In this document: in pieces, positions 1 to 8,118 of the stretch
Numbering within the stretch: position 1 is the stretch's first letter
Layout: each line of letters starts with the position of its first letter
Assembly (NCBI RefSeq): GCF_025143365.1
Contig: NZ_JALXPE010000004.1
Location: 30,355-94,354 of the forward strand
Direction of reading: 5' to 3'
Length of the DNA stretch: 64,000 nt
From: Microbacterium sp. p3-SID336
Lineage (GTDB): Bacteria; Actinomycetota; Actinomycetes; Actinomycetales; Microbacteriaceae
Translations under genes and position numbers: made by a program
The notes under the pieces: model-generated
Database searches by the model: none
Seen by the model: the letters and a program-made list of their open reading frames with translations, nothing else
Told to the model about the DNA's origin: nothing

Positions 1-82
1 CGACGGGCAGCGCGTTGACCGGCGGGTAGTCCATGGTGACGGTGCGGACGCCGCGAGGATGGAGAGTGGATGTGATCGTCAT
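1..82 (-). CDS. Enoyl-CoA hydratase/isomerase family protein (N-terminal fragment, cut by window edge)
   Basis: Only the first 27 codons are inside the window, read leftward from the ATG at 82-80. They include VRTVTMDYPPVNALPV, which resembles the first beta-strand of crotonase-fold enzymes (the V-x-x-V-T-x-D-x-P-P-x-N-A-L pattern). Crotonases hydrate or isomerise CoA-bound alkenes. The gene is divergent from an SDR/MaoC/epimerase operon that would act on CoA esters, which fits beta-oxidation-type chemistry. The catalytic glutamates lie outside the window, so the exact reaction cannot be told. Confidence 0.75.
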   Translation of the reverse strand, partial: MTITSTLHPRGVRTVTMDYPPVNALPV

Positions 83-92
83 CGATACCTGA

Positions 93-175
93 CCTAACGT
101 TTGCTCAAGGCACCCTAACAGGTGCTTGGTTCGCTCCGGAAGACCTGCGGAGCATTTGCCCTAGCAATTGCTTGG
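93..175. promoter_or_regulatory. Three operator-like repeats, consensus CCTARCNNNTGCTTGG
   Basis: Copies start at 93 (CCTAACGTTTGCTCAA), 114 (CCTAACAGGTGCTTGG) and 160 (CCTAGCAATTGCTTGG). The first two are 21 bp apart, two helical turns. The consensus is dyad-symmetric, and copy 3 contains the perfect palindrome AGCAATTGCT (163-172). They fill the divergent promoter region between the enoyl-CoA hydratase and SDR genes. The layout fits a dimeric repressor, perhaps of the TetR type common on acyl-CoA gene sets, but no regulator gene is visible here. Confidence 0.55.
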
Positions 176-238
176 TTGGTATGCTCGCGGCATCCGACAC
201 CCGCGTCCGCCGACGCCGCTCAAAGGAGAGAGTCGACC

Positions 239-1141
239 ATGGCAGGAATCCTCGAAGGCCGCGTCGCCATCGTCACCGGGGCCGGTCGCGGCCTCGGCAG
301 GGAGCACGCCCGCGAGCTCGCCCGGCAGGGCGCGAAGGTCGTGGTCAACGACCTCGGCACCACCCTCGACGGCAACGGCGTCTCCGTCGGCCCCGCCCAG
401 GAGGTCGTCGACCTCATCGCGGCCGAGGGTGGCGAGGCCGTCGCGAACGGCGCCGACATCGCCGACTTCGCCCAGGCCGGCGCTCTGGTCGCACAGGCCG
501 TGTCGACCTTCGGCCGCCTCGACATCCTCGTCAACAACGCCGGCTTCGTGCGCGACCGCATGCTCGTGAACGCCGACGAGGACGAGTGGGACGCCGTGAT
601 CCGCGTGCACCTCAAGGGTCACTTCGCGCCGCTGCGTCACGCCGCGGCGCACTGGCGGGCGGAGGCCAAGGCCGGGCGGCAGCCGGACGCGCGCGTCATC
701 AACACCTCCTCCGGCGCCGGCCTCCAGGGGAGCATCGGGCAGGCCGCGTACTCGGCGGCGAAGGGCGGCATCGCGTCGCTCACCCTGGTCGCCGCGGCCG
801 AACTGCAGCGGTACGGCGTCGGCGTCAACGCGATCGCCCCCTCCGCCCGCACCCGCATGACCGAGGGGCCGTTCGCGGAGGCGATGGCCGCGCCGGAGGA
901 CGGCTTCGACCGGATGGATCCCGCCAACGTGTCGCCCGTGGTGGCCTGGCTCGCCAGTGCCGACTGCGACGTGACCGGACGGGTCATCGAGGTCGAGGGC
1001 GGCCGCATCTGCCTGGAGGAGGGGTGGCGGCACGGCCCCGTCCGCGAGCTCGACCGGCGCTGGACCGCTGCGGAGGTCGGCGACGCCGTGCGCGCCCTGG
1101 CCGCCGAGGGCACCGCCCCCGAGCCGGTGTACGGCGCATGA
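239..1141 (+). CDS. SDR family oxidoreductase (3-hydroxyacyl-CoA or hydroxysteroid dehydrogenase type)
   Basis: A 300-residue Rossmann-fold short-chain dehydrogenase. It has the TGAGRGLG nucleotide-binding motif at residues 13-20, NNAG at 99-102, catalytic serine around 157-158, and YSAAK with Tyr171 and Lys175. The extended strand after VVVND and the overall length resemble the dehydrogenase domain of peroxisomal multifunctional enzyme 2, so oxidation of a 3-hydroxyacyl-CoA is likely. The ATG at 239 is preceded by AAAGGAGAG (221-229); an upstream in-frame extension from 122 looks non-coding. The stop overlaps the MaoC start (ATGA), indicating translational coupling. Confidence 0.88.
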   Translation: MAGILEGRVAIVTGAGRGLGREHARELARQGAKVVVNDLGTTLDGNGVSVGPAQEVVDLIAAEGGEAVANGADIADFAQAGALVAQAVSTFGRLDILVNNAGFVRDRMLVNADEDEWDAVIRVHLKGHFAPLRHAAAHWRAEAKAGRQPDARVINTSSGAGLQGSIGQAAYSAAKGGIASLTLVAAAELQRYGVGVNAIAPSARTRMTEGPFAEAMAAPEDGFDRMDPANVSPVVAWLASADCDVTGRVIEVEGGRICLEEGWRHGPVRELDRRWTAAEVGDAVRALAAEGTAPEPVYGA

Positions 1142-1920
1142 GCGCGGGGGACTGGGCCGGGCGCGATCTGGGCGAACGCACCGTCGGCTACGACGAGCGC
1201 GACGCGATCCTCTACGCGCTGGCGGTCGGCGCGCAGGCCACCGACCTCGACCTCGTGTTCGAGGAGCGGCTGCGCGTGCTGCCGTCGTTCGGCCTCACGC
1301 TCGCGCAGTGGGCTCCCGACGTGCTGGCCGAGGCCGGGGCGTTCGACGCGCGGGCCGTGCACGGCTCGCAGACGCTCGAGGTGCATCGCCCGCTGCCCCG
1401 CTCGGGGGAGCTGCGGCTCGCCGCCCGGGTGGGCGACGTGTGGGACAAGGGCTCCGCTGCCGTGTTCGACGTGATCGTGGAGTGCGCGGAGTTCACCGCC
1501 ACGTGGTCGCTGTTCGCCCCGGGCGTCGGCGGTTTCGGCGGGGAGCGGGGGCCGTCGCGTCCGGTCGCGGCCGAGCGCCCTGGCGGCGCCACCGCGTCCG
1601 TCCGCACCTTCCCCACACAGGCCGCCCTGTACCGGCTTACGGGCGACCGGCATCACATCCACATCGACCCCGCCGCCTCCGCGCGCATCGGACAGCCCGT
1701 GCCGATCCTGCAGGGGCTGTGCACCCTCGCCGCGACGACCCTCGTGCTCGCCGCGGCGCAGGGCGCACATCCGGCCGAGCTGAGCTCGCTGCAGGGGCGT
1801 TTCAGCGGGCCCGTCGTCCCCGGCGACGTGCTCGAGGTCGAGCACTGGGAGGGTGGCGCGTTCGAGCTGCGTCGCGACGGCACGCCGGTCATCTCCGATG
1901 GCAGGGCGGTGTTCGCATGA
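1138..1920 (+). CDS. MaoC-like (hydratase 2 family) acyl dehydratase
   Basis: A 260-residue double hot-dog protein. The C-terminal half carries the hydratase-2 signature YRLTGDRHHIHIDPAAS, with the catalytic Asp/His pair of the R-specific 2-enoyl-CoA hydratases. The N-terminal half is the degenerate hot-dog repeat. It probably hydrates a 2-enoyl-CoA, giving the substrate for the SDR encoded just upstream. The start ATG overlaps the SDR stop and the stop overlaps the next start (ATGA), so the three genes form a tight operon. The acyl substrate is unknown. Confidence 0.85.
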   Translation: MSAGDWAGRDLGERTVGYDERDAILYALAVGAQATDLDLVFEERLRVLPSFGLTLAQWAPDVLAEAGAFDARAVHGSQTLEVHRPLPRSGELRLAARVGDVWDKGSAAVFDVIVECAEFTATWSLFAPGVGGFGGERGPSRPVAAERPGGATASVRTFPTQAALYRLTGDRHHIHIDPAASARIGQPVPILQGLCTLAATTLVLAAAQGAHPAELSSLQGRFSGPVVPGDVLEVEHWEGGAFELRRDGTPVISDGRAVFA

Positions 1921-2834
1921 GCCGCGTGCTCGTGGTCGGCGCGACCGGGATGATCGGCAGTCATGTGGCTGCCGACCTCGCTGCACGGGGGGACGCGGTG
2001 ACCGTGATGGCCCGGCGGGAACCCTCCGACCGCGACCCGGCCGCCATCGCCGGCATGCCCCGGGTGCAGGCGGACTACACCGACCAGGACGCTTCGCCTG
2101 CGTTGCTCGACGGCTTCGACGCAGTCGTCTTCGCCGCGGGCAACGACATCAGGCACGTGCCCGCCGAGCAGGAGGATGCGGCGTTCTGGGAGCGCACGCA
2201 GAGCGTCGGGGTGCCGCGCTTCGCCGCGCTCGCGAAGGCCGCAGGGGTCGGACGGTTCGTGCAGATCGGCAGCTACTACCACCAGCTGCACCCCGAGTGG
2301 ACGCAGCGCATCCCGTACGTGGCGGCGCGACGGGACGCCGACGAGCGGACCCGCGCGCTCAGCGACGAGGGTTTCGCGGCGATCACGCTCAATCCACCGT
2401 CCATCGTCGGCGCCGACGAGCGGGGTGTCCGGCGCTTCGCCCGCATGGTCGCGTGGACCCGCGGTGAGCTCGACGAGCCCGCCCTGTTCGCACCCCCGGG
2501 CGGCACTAACTACCTCTCCGTGCGTTCGCTCTCGCAGGCCGTGCGGGGCGCGCTCGACGCCGGCGAGGGCGGGCGGGCCTACCTGGTGGGCGACGCGAAC
2601 CTCACCTACCGCGCCTACTTCCAGCTGCTCGCGGATGCCGCGGGGAGTCCGCACACGATCGAGGAGCGCGACCGGGAGCACCCGTTCCAGCCGGACCGCT
2701 TCATCGTGCAGGGCCGCGGCGCCGTGATCGCCTATGAGCCGGACCCCGCGGAGACGGCGCTGCTCGGCTACGACCGGGACGATGTGCCGCGTGCGCTGGT
2801 CGAGATCGTCAGCGCCGTGGACGCGCTGCGCTGA
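1917..2834 (+). CDS. NAD(P)-dependent epimerase/dehydratase family protein
   Basis: A 305-residue protein opening with VLVVGATGMIGSHV, the glycine-rich dinucleotide fold of extended/atypical SDRs. The usual catalytic YxxxK is not evident (the region after SYYHQLH has no clear YxxxK), so it may be an atypical NmrA-like or non-catalytic member. It is the third gene of the SDR-MaoC operon, starting in the MaoC stop codon. Its 3' end overlaps the convergent coaE gene by 26 bp. Substrate not recognisable. Confidence 0.75.
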   Translation: MSRVLVVGATGMIGSHVAADLAARGDAVTVMARREPSDRDPAAIAGMPRVQADYTDQDASPALLDGFDAVVFAAGNDIRHVPAEQEDAAFWERTQSVGVPRFAALAKAAGVGRFVQIGSYYHQLHPEWTQRIPYVAARRDADERTRALSDEGFAAITLNPPSIVGADERGVRRFARMVAWTRGELDEPALFAPPGGTNYLSVRSLSQAVRGALDAGEGGRAYLVGDANLTYRAYFQLLADAAGSPHTIEERDREHPFQPDRFIVQGRGAVIAYEPDPAETALLGYDRDDVPRALVEIVSAVDALR

Positions 2835-3441
2835 GCTGCTCCCACAGGGCGGCGGCGGCCGCCAGGGTGTCGTCGAGGGTGCCGTCCGTGCGCAGCACCA
2901 CATCGGCGACGGCCACGCGGTCGGCCTCCTCGCCCTGGGCCCGCAGCCGCTGCTCGGCCTCGGCGTGGTCGTGGCCGCGGTCCTCCCGCAGCCGCCGCAG
3001 CCGCACGTCCTCCGCGGCCTCGACCGTCACCACCAGGTCGTAGGTCCAGGGCAGCGGCGCGGTCCTCCTGCTCAGCAGCGGGATCTCGTGCACCACGACG
3101 CCCGGGCTCGCCACGGCCTCCGCGATGCGGGCCGCGACCTCGTCCAGGATCGCCGGGCGGAGCAGGGCGTCGTAGCGTCGTCGCAGCTCCGCGTCGGCGA
3201 AGACGCGTGCGCCCACGGCCGCCCGGTCCAGTCCGCCGTCCGGTGCCAGCACCCCGCCCCCGAGCAGTGCGTCGATGCCGGCGAGCAGCGCGGCACCGTC
3301 GGCGGTCGTGGGGTCCACCACCGCACGGGCGGCGGCGTCGCCGTCCACGATGCGCGCGCCGTGCCCGGCGAGAGCCCGTGCGACCGTGCTCTTGCCAGCG
3401 GCGATCCCGCCCGTGAGACCCACCAGGGTCGCGACGGTCAT
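2809..3441 (-). CDS. coaE: Dephospho-CoA kinase
   Basis: A 210-residue P-loop kinase that phosphorylates the 3'-hydroxyl of dephospho-CoA, the last step of CoA synthesis. Visible signatures are the Walker A GGIAAGKS at residues 11-18, the IVDGDAAAR segment matching the family's D-x-D-xx-R substrate region, the VVHEIPLL strand, and the RLRRLREDRG lid with a later conserved Gln in RLRAQ. Its last 26 bases lie inside the end of the convergent epimerase gene. Length and motifs are normal for a bacterial CoaE without the eukaryote-like extension. Confidence 0.9.
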   Translation of the reverse strand: MTVATLVGLTGGIAAGKSTVARALAGHGARIVDGDAAARAVVDPTTADGAALLAGIDALLGGGVLAPDGGLDRAAVGARVFADAELRRRYDALLRPAILDEVAARIAEAVASPGVVVHEIPLLSRRTAPLPWTYDLVVTVEAAEDVRLRRLREDRGHDHAEAEQRLRAQGEEADRVAVADVVLRTDGTLDDTLAAAAALWEQLSAARPRR

Positions 3442-3472
3442 CCGTGGTGCTCGGCTCTCGGCCGCGGCCGGG

Positions 3473-3982
3473 TCAGGGCCGGACGAAGCGGACCTCGGTC
3501 AGGGTCTCGCCGAGGAAGGGCTCGGTGTGCGTGGCGCCGTCGAGACGGAAGCCGTTGCGCGTGTAGAAGCGGTGCGCACGCGGGTTGTCCTCGGCCACCC
3601 AGAGGTAGAGCGGCTCGTCCTTCTCGACCGCGGCGTCGAACAGCTTCTGGCCGATGCCGGTGGAGTGGTACGCGTCGAGCAGGTAGATGAAGTACAGCTC
3701 ACGGAAGGCCGGGGCGTCCTTGTCGCGCGCGGGGCCGGAGCCGACGAAGCCCACGATCTCCCCGTCGACCAGAGCGGCGTTCATCTTGAAGTCGGGGCCC
3801 TGCGAGGCCCAGTGCGTCCACAGCTCGGCCATGCGGCGCGGGGACACCTTCTCCAGCGCGGCCTTGCTGATCAGGTGATCGTAGGTCTCGTGCCAGCACT
3901 GTGCGTGCACGCGACCGAGGGCTTCCGTGTCCACATCACGGACCGGGCGGACGATGACATCGGGCTGGGCTTCGGCGCTCAT
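3473..3982 (-). CDS. GNAT family N-acetyltransferase
   Basis: A 169-residue single-domain acetyltransferase. The acetyl-CoA pyrophosphate loop is degenerate, STGIGQKLFDAA in place of R/Q-x-x-G-x-G/A, and is followed by the usual C-terminal N-P-R-A-H-R-F-Y-x-R-N-G-F motif. The acceptor is not predictable. The ATG at 3982 follows a TAGAGT box by six bases, so translation is probably leaderless. The gene is convergent with nothing on its right side and divergent from the thioesterase gene at 4114. Confidence 0.85.
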   Translation of the reverse strand: MSAEAQPDVIVRPVRDVDTEALGRVHAQCWHETYDHLISKAALEKVSPRRMAELWTHWASQGPDFKMNAALVDGEIVGFVGSGPARDKDAPAFRELYFIYLLDAYHSTGIGQKLFDAAVEKDEPLYLWVAEDNPRAHRFYTRNGFRLDGATHTEPFLGETLTEVRFVRP

Positions 3983-3994
3983 GCGGTGACTCTA
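3983..3994 (-). promoter_or_regulatory. Leaderless -10 box TAGAGT
   Basis: On the minus strand TAGAGT (3994-3989) is followed by six bases and then the ATG of the GNAT gene, so the transcript should begin at the start codon. Confidence 0.55.
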
Positions 3995-4099
3995 CGCGCG
4001 GCTCCGTGAAAATCGGAAATCCACCGGAGGGCCCTCGCGGAGCCCCGGCGTGGGCTAGAGGATCCGCACAACGATATTCACGGTTCGTGCGCCGATGGC

Positions 4100-4113
4100 T
4101 ACGATCGATCCTC
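4100..4113 (+). promoter_or_regulatory. Leaderless -10 box TACGAT
   Basis: TACGAT at 4100-4105 sits eight bases before the GTG at 4114. This supports that GTG as the true start of the thioesterase gene rather than an in-frame ATG at 4006. Confidence 0.5.
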
Positions 4114-4674
4114 GTGAATGTGATCTGGCGGACCCTCCTCGTGATCCTCGGTGCGCGGCGTCGCGTGCGGCAAGGGAAGACCCTCGATCCGACGGCCGTG
4201 GGCAGCGTCACCGTCACCACGCTCCCCACGGACCTCGACATCCTGCGGCACATGAACAACGGACGCTATCTCTCCCTGTTCGACCTCGGGCGGTGGGACC
4301 ACCTGATCCGCACCGGACTGTTCGACGTGATGAAGCAGCGCAGCTGGTATGCGGTCGTGTCCAGTGAGACGATCACGTTCCGCAAGTCGCTGCAGCTGTG
4401 GCAGCGCTTCGAGGTGCAGTCCCGGTTCATCGGGCACGACGACAGGGCACTGTTCCTGGAGCACCGCGCCGTGGTCGACGGCGAGGTGTACGCGCGGGCC
4501 ATCGTGCGCGCCCGCGTACTGCGTCGCTCCGGCGGCACGGTCAGCAACGAGGAGCTGTTCGCCGCGGTCGGCCGCCCGGACGGCGTGCCGGAGATCGACG
4601 CGTGGGTGCACGTCTGGGCGGCCGCCTCCGCGCTCCCGCCCGTGCGCACTCCGGCCCCCAGCATCTGGAACTGA
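4114..4674 (+). CDS. Acyl-CoA thioesterase, 4HBT/THEM6-like hot-dog protein
   Basis: A 186-residue single hot-dog protein. After a short hydrophobic N-terminus it contains LPTDLDILRHMNNGRYL followed by a D-L-G-R-W-D helix, the pattern of FcbC/THEM6-type thioesterases. A later E-T-I-T-F-R-K-S-L strand matches the fold. It likely hydrolyses acyl-CoA or acyl-ACP esters, substrate unknown. The GTG start was chosen over an ATG at 4006 because a TACGAT box precedes it and because the extra 36 residues have no fold-like character. Confidence 0.8.
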   Translation: MNVIWRTLLVILGARRRVRQGKTLDPTAVGSVTVTTLPTDLDILRHMNNGRYLSLFDLGRWDHLIRTGLFDVMKQRSWYAVVSSETITFRKSLQLWQRFEVQSRFIGHDDRALFLEHRAVVDGEVYARAIVRARVLRRSGGTVSNEELFAAVGRPDGVPEIDAWVHVWAAASALPPVRTPAPSIWN

Positions 4675-4718
4675 CGCGCGGCGGGTATCGACGAACTCCC
4701 CGCACGTCCTCTTGCCGA

Positions 4719-4730
4719 TATGTTGGTCGC
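4719..4730 (+). promoter_or_regulatory. Leaderless -10 box TATGTT
   Basis: TATGTT at 4719-4724 is followed by six bases and the GTG of the membrane protein gene at 4731. Confidence 0.55.
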
Positions 4731-6131
4731 GTGCTGGCCATCCTGACGACTGCCGGGCGCGTGCTGTTGCGGCACTGGCCCGCGCTGATGGCGTGGTATC
4801 TGGCCGGCGTCCTCGTGCACTACGTCGTCACCGAGCTCGCCGGCTTCGTCGGGGCGTCCTCGGCCACGCTGGGCTTCCTGGTGCTGCCGATCGCCATCCT
4901 CGCGCGACTCATCAGCCTCGTCGCGATGTTCCTCGTGCTGCGCGACGGCCTCCGCAACCTGCAGGAGGTCGCACCGCTTCCCGAGGCTCCCGCCGAGCGG
5001 CGACGGACGTTCCTCGCGGCCCTGCTCGCGGGCATCCTCCCGTTCTTCGCCGTCTACTGGGCGCAGGGACTGCTCGGTGAGGACGTGCGCGCCTACTCCG
5101 CCAGGGCTCTGGAGGTGCGCAACGGCATCGTCTGGACGGCGAGCGTGAACGGCGAAGGGCCGGTGAGCGCAGACGACACCATCCTGAACCTGCCGCTCAA
5201 CGGGTGGACCGTCGCGATCATCGTGCTGGCCTTCGCCGGGCGGTGGGCGTGGTCGAAGTGGTCGGCGAAGCTCGCGGCCTGGCTGTCGCCGGTGGCGGTG
5301 TACTTCGAGGTCGTCTGGGTCTTCTTCTCGGTCATGCTGCTGGGTGACGTCTTCGAGGCCGTGCGCGCCTGGGTCGACAGCCGCGCGGCGGTCGCCTTCC
5401 TGGAGGACGTGCGCGAGCGGATGCTGGACGCCGTGGCGCCGCTGCGCTGGCTCTGGGAGGGCATCGGCTGGGTGCTCACGGAGGCCGGGCCCGTGCTGCT
5501 CGCCCCGCTCGCCTGGCTCACGATCGCCGGGGTCGTCTTCGGCCAGGCCATCGTCGCGGAGAAGCTGCGCGTCGAGAACCAGTTCCTGTCCCGCTTCCGT
5601 CAGCACGCGGAGGCGATCCCCAACCCGCTCGTGCGGCGGCTGCGCGACCTCGGCGACGAGCTGGGCGCGCGATTCCGGCCCATCGGCCGCGCCCTCCTGC
5701 TGATGTGGCGGGCCGGTCCCCTGCTCGTGGGGTCGTACGCCCTGCTGTACGTCATCGTGAAGGCTCTCGAGTCCTTCCTCGCGTTCGGCGTGACAAGGCT
5801 GATCGGTCCGCACGACTACGTCTTCTGGGCGATCGCGACGCCCCTCGTCTCCCTCGTGCCGCTGCTGCTCGTGGAGCCGGTGCGCATCGCCGTGATCAGC
5901 GGCGCGTACGACGCCACGCTCGGGCGCCTGCGTCGCAAGCAGCAGGAGCGGGGCGACAGCACGACCGCATCGGCGGCGGAGACCGAGATGCGCGCGGTGG
6001 CCGATGCCGCCGGGCTGCTGCCCTCTTCCGTGGACGCGGTCGCGGCCGCCATGGTCACCGCGCCGCCCCGTGACGGCGTCGGCGGTCAGAGCTCGAACGC
6101 GAACCTGAGGAACGAGCCGCCGGCGTCGTAG
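4731..6131 (+). CDS. Polytopic membrane protein of unknown function
   Basis: A 466-residue protein with about seven hydrophobic segments. Two lie in the N-terminal 70 residues, one near residue 105, one or two around 165-215, one near 265, and two around 330-390. A charged cytoplasmic loop (ENQFLSRFRQHAEA and on) precedes the last pair. The C-terminal 70 residues are polar. I do not recognise a family motif or active site. GTG at 4731 fits a leaderless start after TATGTT. Its 3' end overlaps the convergent gene at 6086 by 46 bp, so the two transcripts are antisense to each other there. Confidence 0.7.
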   Translation: MLAILTTAGRVLLRHWPALMAWYLAGVLVHYVVTELAGFVGASSATLGFLVLPIAILARLISLVAMFLVLRDGLRNLQEVAPLPEAPAERRRTFLAALLAGILPFFAVYWAQGLLGEDVRAYSARALEVRNGIVWTASVNGEGPVSADDTILNLPLNGWTVAIIVLAFAGRWAWSKWSAKLAAWLSPVAVYFEVVWVFFSVMLLGDVFEAVRAWVDSRAAVAFLEDVRERMLDAVAPLRWLWEGIGWVLTEAGPVLLAPLAWLTIAGVVFGQAIVAEKLRVENQFLSRFRQHAEAIPNPLVRRLRDLGDELGARFRPIGRALLLMWRAGPLLVGSYALLYVIVKALESFLAFGVTRLIGPHDYVFWAIATPLVSLVPLLLVEPVRIAVISGAYDATLGRLRRKQQERGDSTTASAAETEMRAVADAAGLLPSSVDAVAAAMVTAPPRDGVGGQSSNANLRNEPPAS

Positions 6132-6691
6132 GGGCGGACGTCCACCCAGAAGGGCCCCTCCGCATCCTCCGGCACCACGAACGGCACGATGAGCTCGTAC
6201 GGGCTGAGCTGATCCGCGAGGCATGTCTCCGGCTCGTCCGCACTCCAGGGCAGCCCGATCTCGAGTCGCACCGGTCGCCACTCCCGACTGGTGGACTGCT
6301 CCACGAGGCGCGGCGTCTCGCACGAGACGCCTTCGGCGCTGGCATCCACCGGCACGGCGACGGCGATCAGGCGGGTGTCTTCGGGCACGTCGAGGCCCGA
6401 GACGTCGTCGACCTCTCCGCCCCGCACCGGCCCCCAGACGGCGCCGACCAGCTCCGCATCGTCGCCGTCCCCGACCTCCACCGGCGTGACCGCGCGGGCG
6501 CCGAATCCGAAGTACTGGTACCACTCCTGCCAGCCGACCGCAACGGCCGTGGCAGGGGCGAGCAGCACCAGGGCGACCAGCGCGAGGCGATTGCGGCGCC
6601 ACCACCCCTGGCGTGCGACGGGCGCGTCTACCGGCTCGGGTGGGGGCGTCGTCGGGGTCGAGGGTCTGAGCGGGGGAGGGATCGTCATCAT
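6086..6691 (-). CDS. Single-pass membrane-anchored extracytoplasmic protein, unknown function
   Basis: 201 residues: a proline-rich cytoplasmic N-terminus (residues 1-28), positive WWRRNR, one transmembrane segment (about 34-52), then a beta-rich outer domain with two cysteines (the C of VSCETP and ETCLAD) that could pair. Third gene of a three-gene minus-strand operon with 7245-7940 and 6688-7248, joined by ATGA overlaps. All three have the same plan, one anchor plus an outer domain, which suggests a cell-surface complex. No family recognised. Confidence 0.7.
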   Translation of the reverse strand: MMTIPPPLRPSTPTTPPPEPVDAPVARQGWWRRNRLALVALVLLAPATAVAVGWQEWYQYFGFGARAVTPVEVGDGDDAELVGAVWGPVRGGEVDDVSGLDVPEDTRLIAVAVPVDASAEGVSCETPRLVEQSTSREWRPVRLEIGLPWSADEPETCLADQLSPYELIVPFVVPEDAEGPFWVDVRPYDAGGSFLRFAFEL

Positions 6692-7248
6692 CGTGCCCAG
6701 CCGTTCTCGTCGAGCAGCACCTCGGCGTCGACCGGGAGCTCCGTCAGGTCGATCGGCAGCTCGATCACGCCGTCGAGCAGGACCTCGCTGCCGCCGGCCC
6801 CTGGCACCCCCAGTCGCAGGGTCGCGCGCTCGTCCGTCACATCGTCCGGAAGCTCGAAGGCGAGGGTCCCGGCACGTGGCACCCCGGTCACGAGCGCCTG
6901 CTGGAAGAAGGTCGCGCCGCGCTCAGTCGCGCTGAAGGTGCGGTCGCCCACCGCGAGCTCGGCCAGGCGCAGCGTGCTCAGGTCCTGCGTCACCCGGGTC
7001 GCCGCCTCCACGTCCACCACGAGCCAGGTACCGTCGGCCGACCACCCCTTCGTGTCGGTGATGCGCTCGGCGAGCCGCACGTCGGTCACCGTGGCGGTGA
7101 GGTTGCGGACGGCGGCGGGCTCGCCGACCGTGGCGACCTGCGGGAACGGGGCGGTGCCGGCGTCGTCGGGCAGCGTGAGCTTCGACACGCCCCAGGCTGC
7201 AGCGAGCAGCGCCGCGGTGAGCAGCCAGATCAGCACGGTCTTCTTCAC
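6688..7248 (-). CDS. Secreted or membrane-anchored protein, DUF4352-like outer domain
   Basis: 186 residues with an N-terminal signal anchor (MKKTVLIWLLTAALLAAAW) and no lipobox. The rest is a beta-sandwich-like domain containing VRNLTATVTDVRLAERI and GTWLVVDVEAATR. That pattern, an ordered secondary effect strand followed by a 'valuable to keep as a large folded unit' W-L-V-V-D-V strand, recalls TelA/DUF4352-type extracellular immunoglobulin-like domains. It overlaps both neighbours by 4 bp, so it is translated with them. Function unknown. Confidence 0.65.
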   Translation of the reverse strand: MKKTVLIWLLTAALLAAAWGVSKLTLPDDAGTAPFPQVATVGEPAAVRNLTATVTDVRLAERITDTKGWSADGTWLVVDVEAATRVTQDLSTLRLAELAVGDRTFSATERGATFFQQALVTGVPRAGTLAFELPDDVTDERATLRLGVPGAGGSEVLLDGVIELPIDLTELPVDAEVLLDENGWAR

Positions 7249-7940
7249 GGAGCCGCCACCTCCTCGACCGTGGCGGTGAGCGTCGCGCCGACGCGGACGT
7301 CGTCCCAGTAGTCGCCGCGGATGACGCTCTGGCCGACGTAGTGGGTCGAGTCGGGCAGCGTGAGCGCGAGCTCCTCGCCGTCGCGCACGTCATCGGGGCC
7401 GACGAGCCAGGCGAGCAGCAGGCGGGCCGGCACATCCGGCTGCAGCATCGGCGCGGCCAGTCCGTCGTCGGCGCGGGAGACCGTCGGCTTCTCGTCGAAC
7501 CCCTCGATCCGGATGCCGTCGACGACAGCGGAGGTGGGGGAGATCGACGTGGAGCCGCGCGGCTTCGGGAACGTGTTCACGACGTCCACGGTCACCACGA
7601 GCAGGCGCTCACCCTTCTCCTCGTCGGGGAACAGGGCCGCCATGCCGCGGTCGTCGCGCAGCTCCACACCCACCACGGACAGCTCCAGGTCGGAGCCCGT
7701 GTAGGTGTCGCCGACCTCCAGTGCCGGGATCGGATCGACGGCCGCGGCTTCGAGTCCGCCGAAGACGGCCGTGCCCGCGAGCAGCAGCGCACCGGCGCCG
7801 GTGATCAGCCACGACGTCGGGATGAGGTCGATGCTGCGTCGCGCCCAGCCGAGCACCTTCGCGCGGGCATCCGGGGGCGACGAGCTCGCGCGGGGGCCGG
7901 TGTGCGGCGGCGCCGTCCCCTCCGGCGGTGTCGTGGTCAC
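7245..7940 (-). CDS. Membrane-anchored extracytoplasmic protein, first gene of a three-gene operon
   Basis: 231 residues: a polar, proline-rich cytoplasmic tail, one transmembrane segment around residues 42-62 (SWLITGAGALLLAGTAVF), then an outer domain with ERLLVVTVDVVNTF. This is the same long-strand signature seen in the next gene, so the two are probably distant paralogs of a DUF4352-like fold. The GTG at 7940 follows TATGCT by six bases, favouring this start over a longer open frame reaching 8213. Role unknown; likely cell-envelope associated. Confidence 0.65.
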   Translation of the reverse strand: MTTTPPEGTAPPHTGPRASSSPPDARAKVLGWARRSIDLIPTSWLITGAGALLLAGTAVFGGLEAAAVDPIPALEVGDTYTGSDLELSVVGVELRDDRGMAALFPDEEKGERLLVVTVDVVNTFPKPRGSTSISPTSAVVDGIRIEGFDEKPTVSRADDGLAAPMLQPDVPARLLLAWLVGPDDVRDGEELALTLPDSTHYVGQSVIRGDYWDDVRVGATLTATVEEVAAP

Positions 7941-7952
7941 GGCAACAGCATA
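7941..7952 (-). promoter_or_regulatory. Leaderless -10 box TATGCT
   Basis: On the minus strand TATGCT (7952-7947) is six bases before the GTG at 7940. It sets both the promoter and the start of the three-gene anchored-protein operon. Confidence 0.55.
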
Positions 7953-8044
7953 GGGGCGGTCGCGGTCTGACGGTTTCCGCAAGAACGCCGGTTCTTTCCC
8001 CGTCACAGAGCCGGAAGCGGGGCGGATGCGCCGCGGCCCGTCAG

Positions 8045-8113
8045 TACTGTGAGCGAAAAGCGAGGGGTGAGGACGCCCCCGGGAACCCCGTCGATGCGGA
8101 CGGGTGGAGGAGG
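8045..8113 (+). promoter_or_regulatory. Probable pntAB promoter and ribosome binding site
   Basis: TACTGT at 8045-8050 is a plausible -10. GGAGGAGG around 8106-8113 is a strong Shine-Dalgarno sequence, properly spaced for the GTG at 8119 and too close for the GTG at 8104. This sets the pntA start at 8119. Confidence 0.5.
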
Positions 8114-8118
8114 ATGCA

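Noticed and set aside
2809..3441. coaE as part of a longer CoaE-UPF0157 fusion seen in mycobacteria
   Set aside because: The reading frame ends at about 210 residues, with no second domain.
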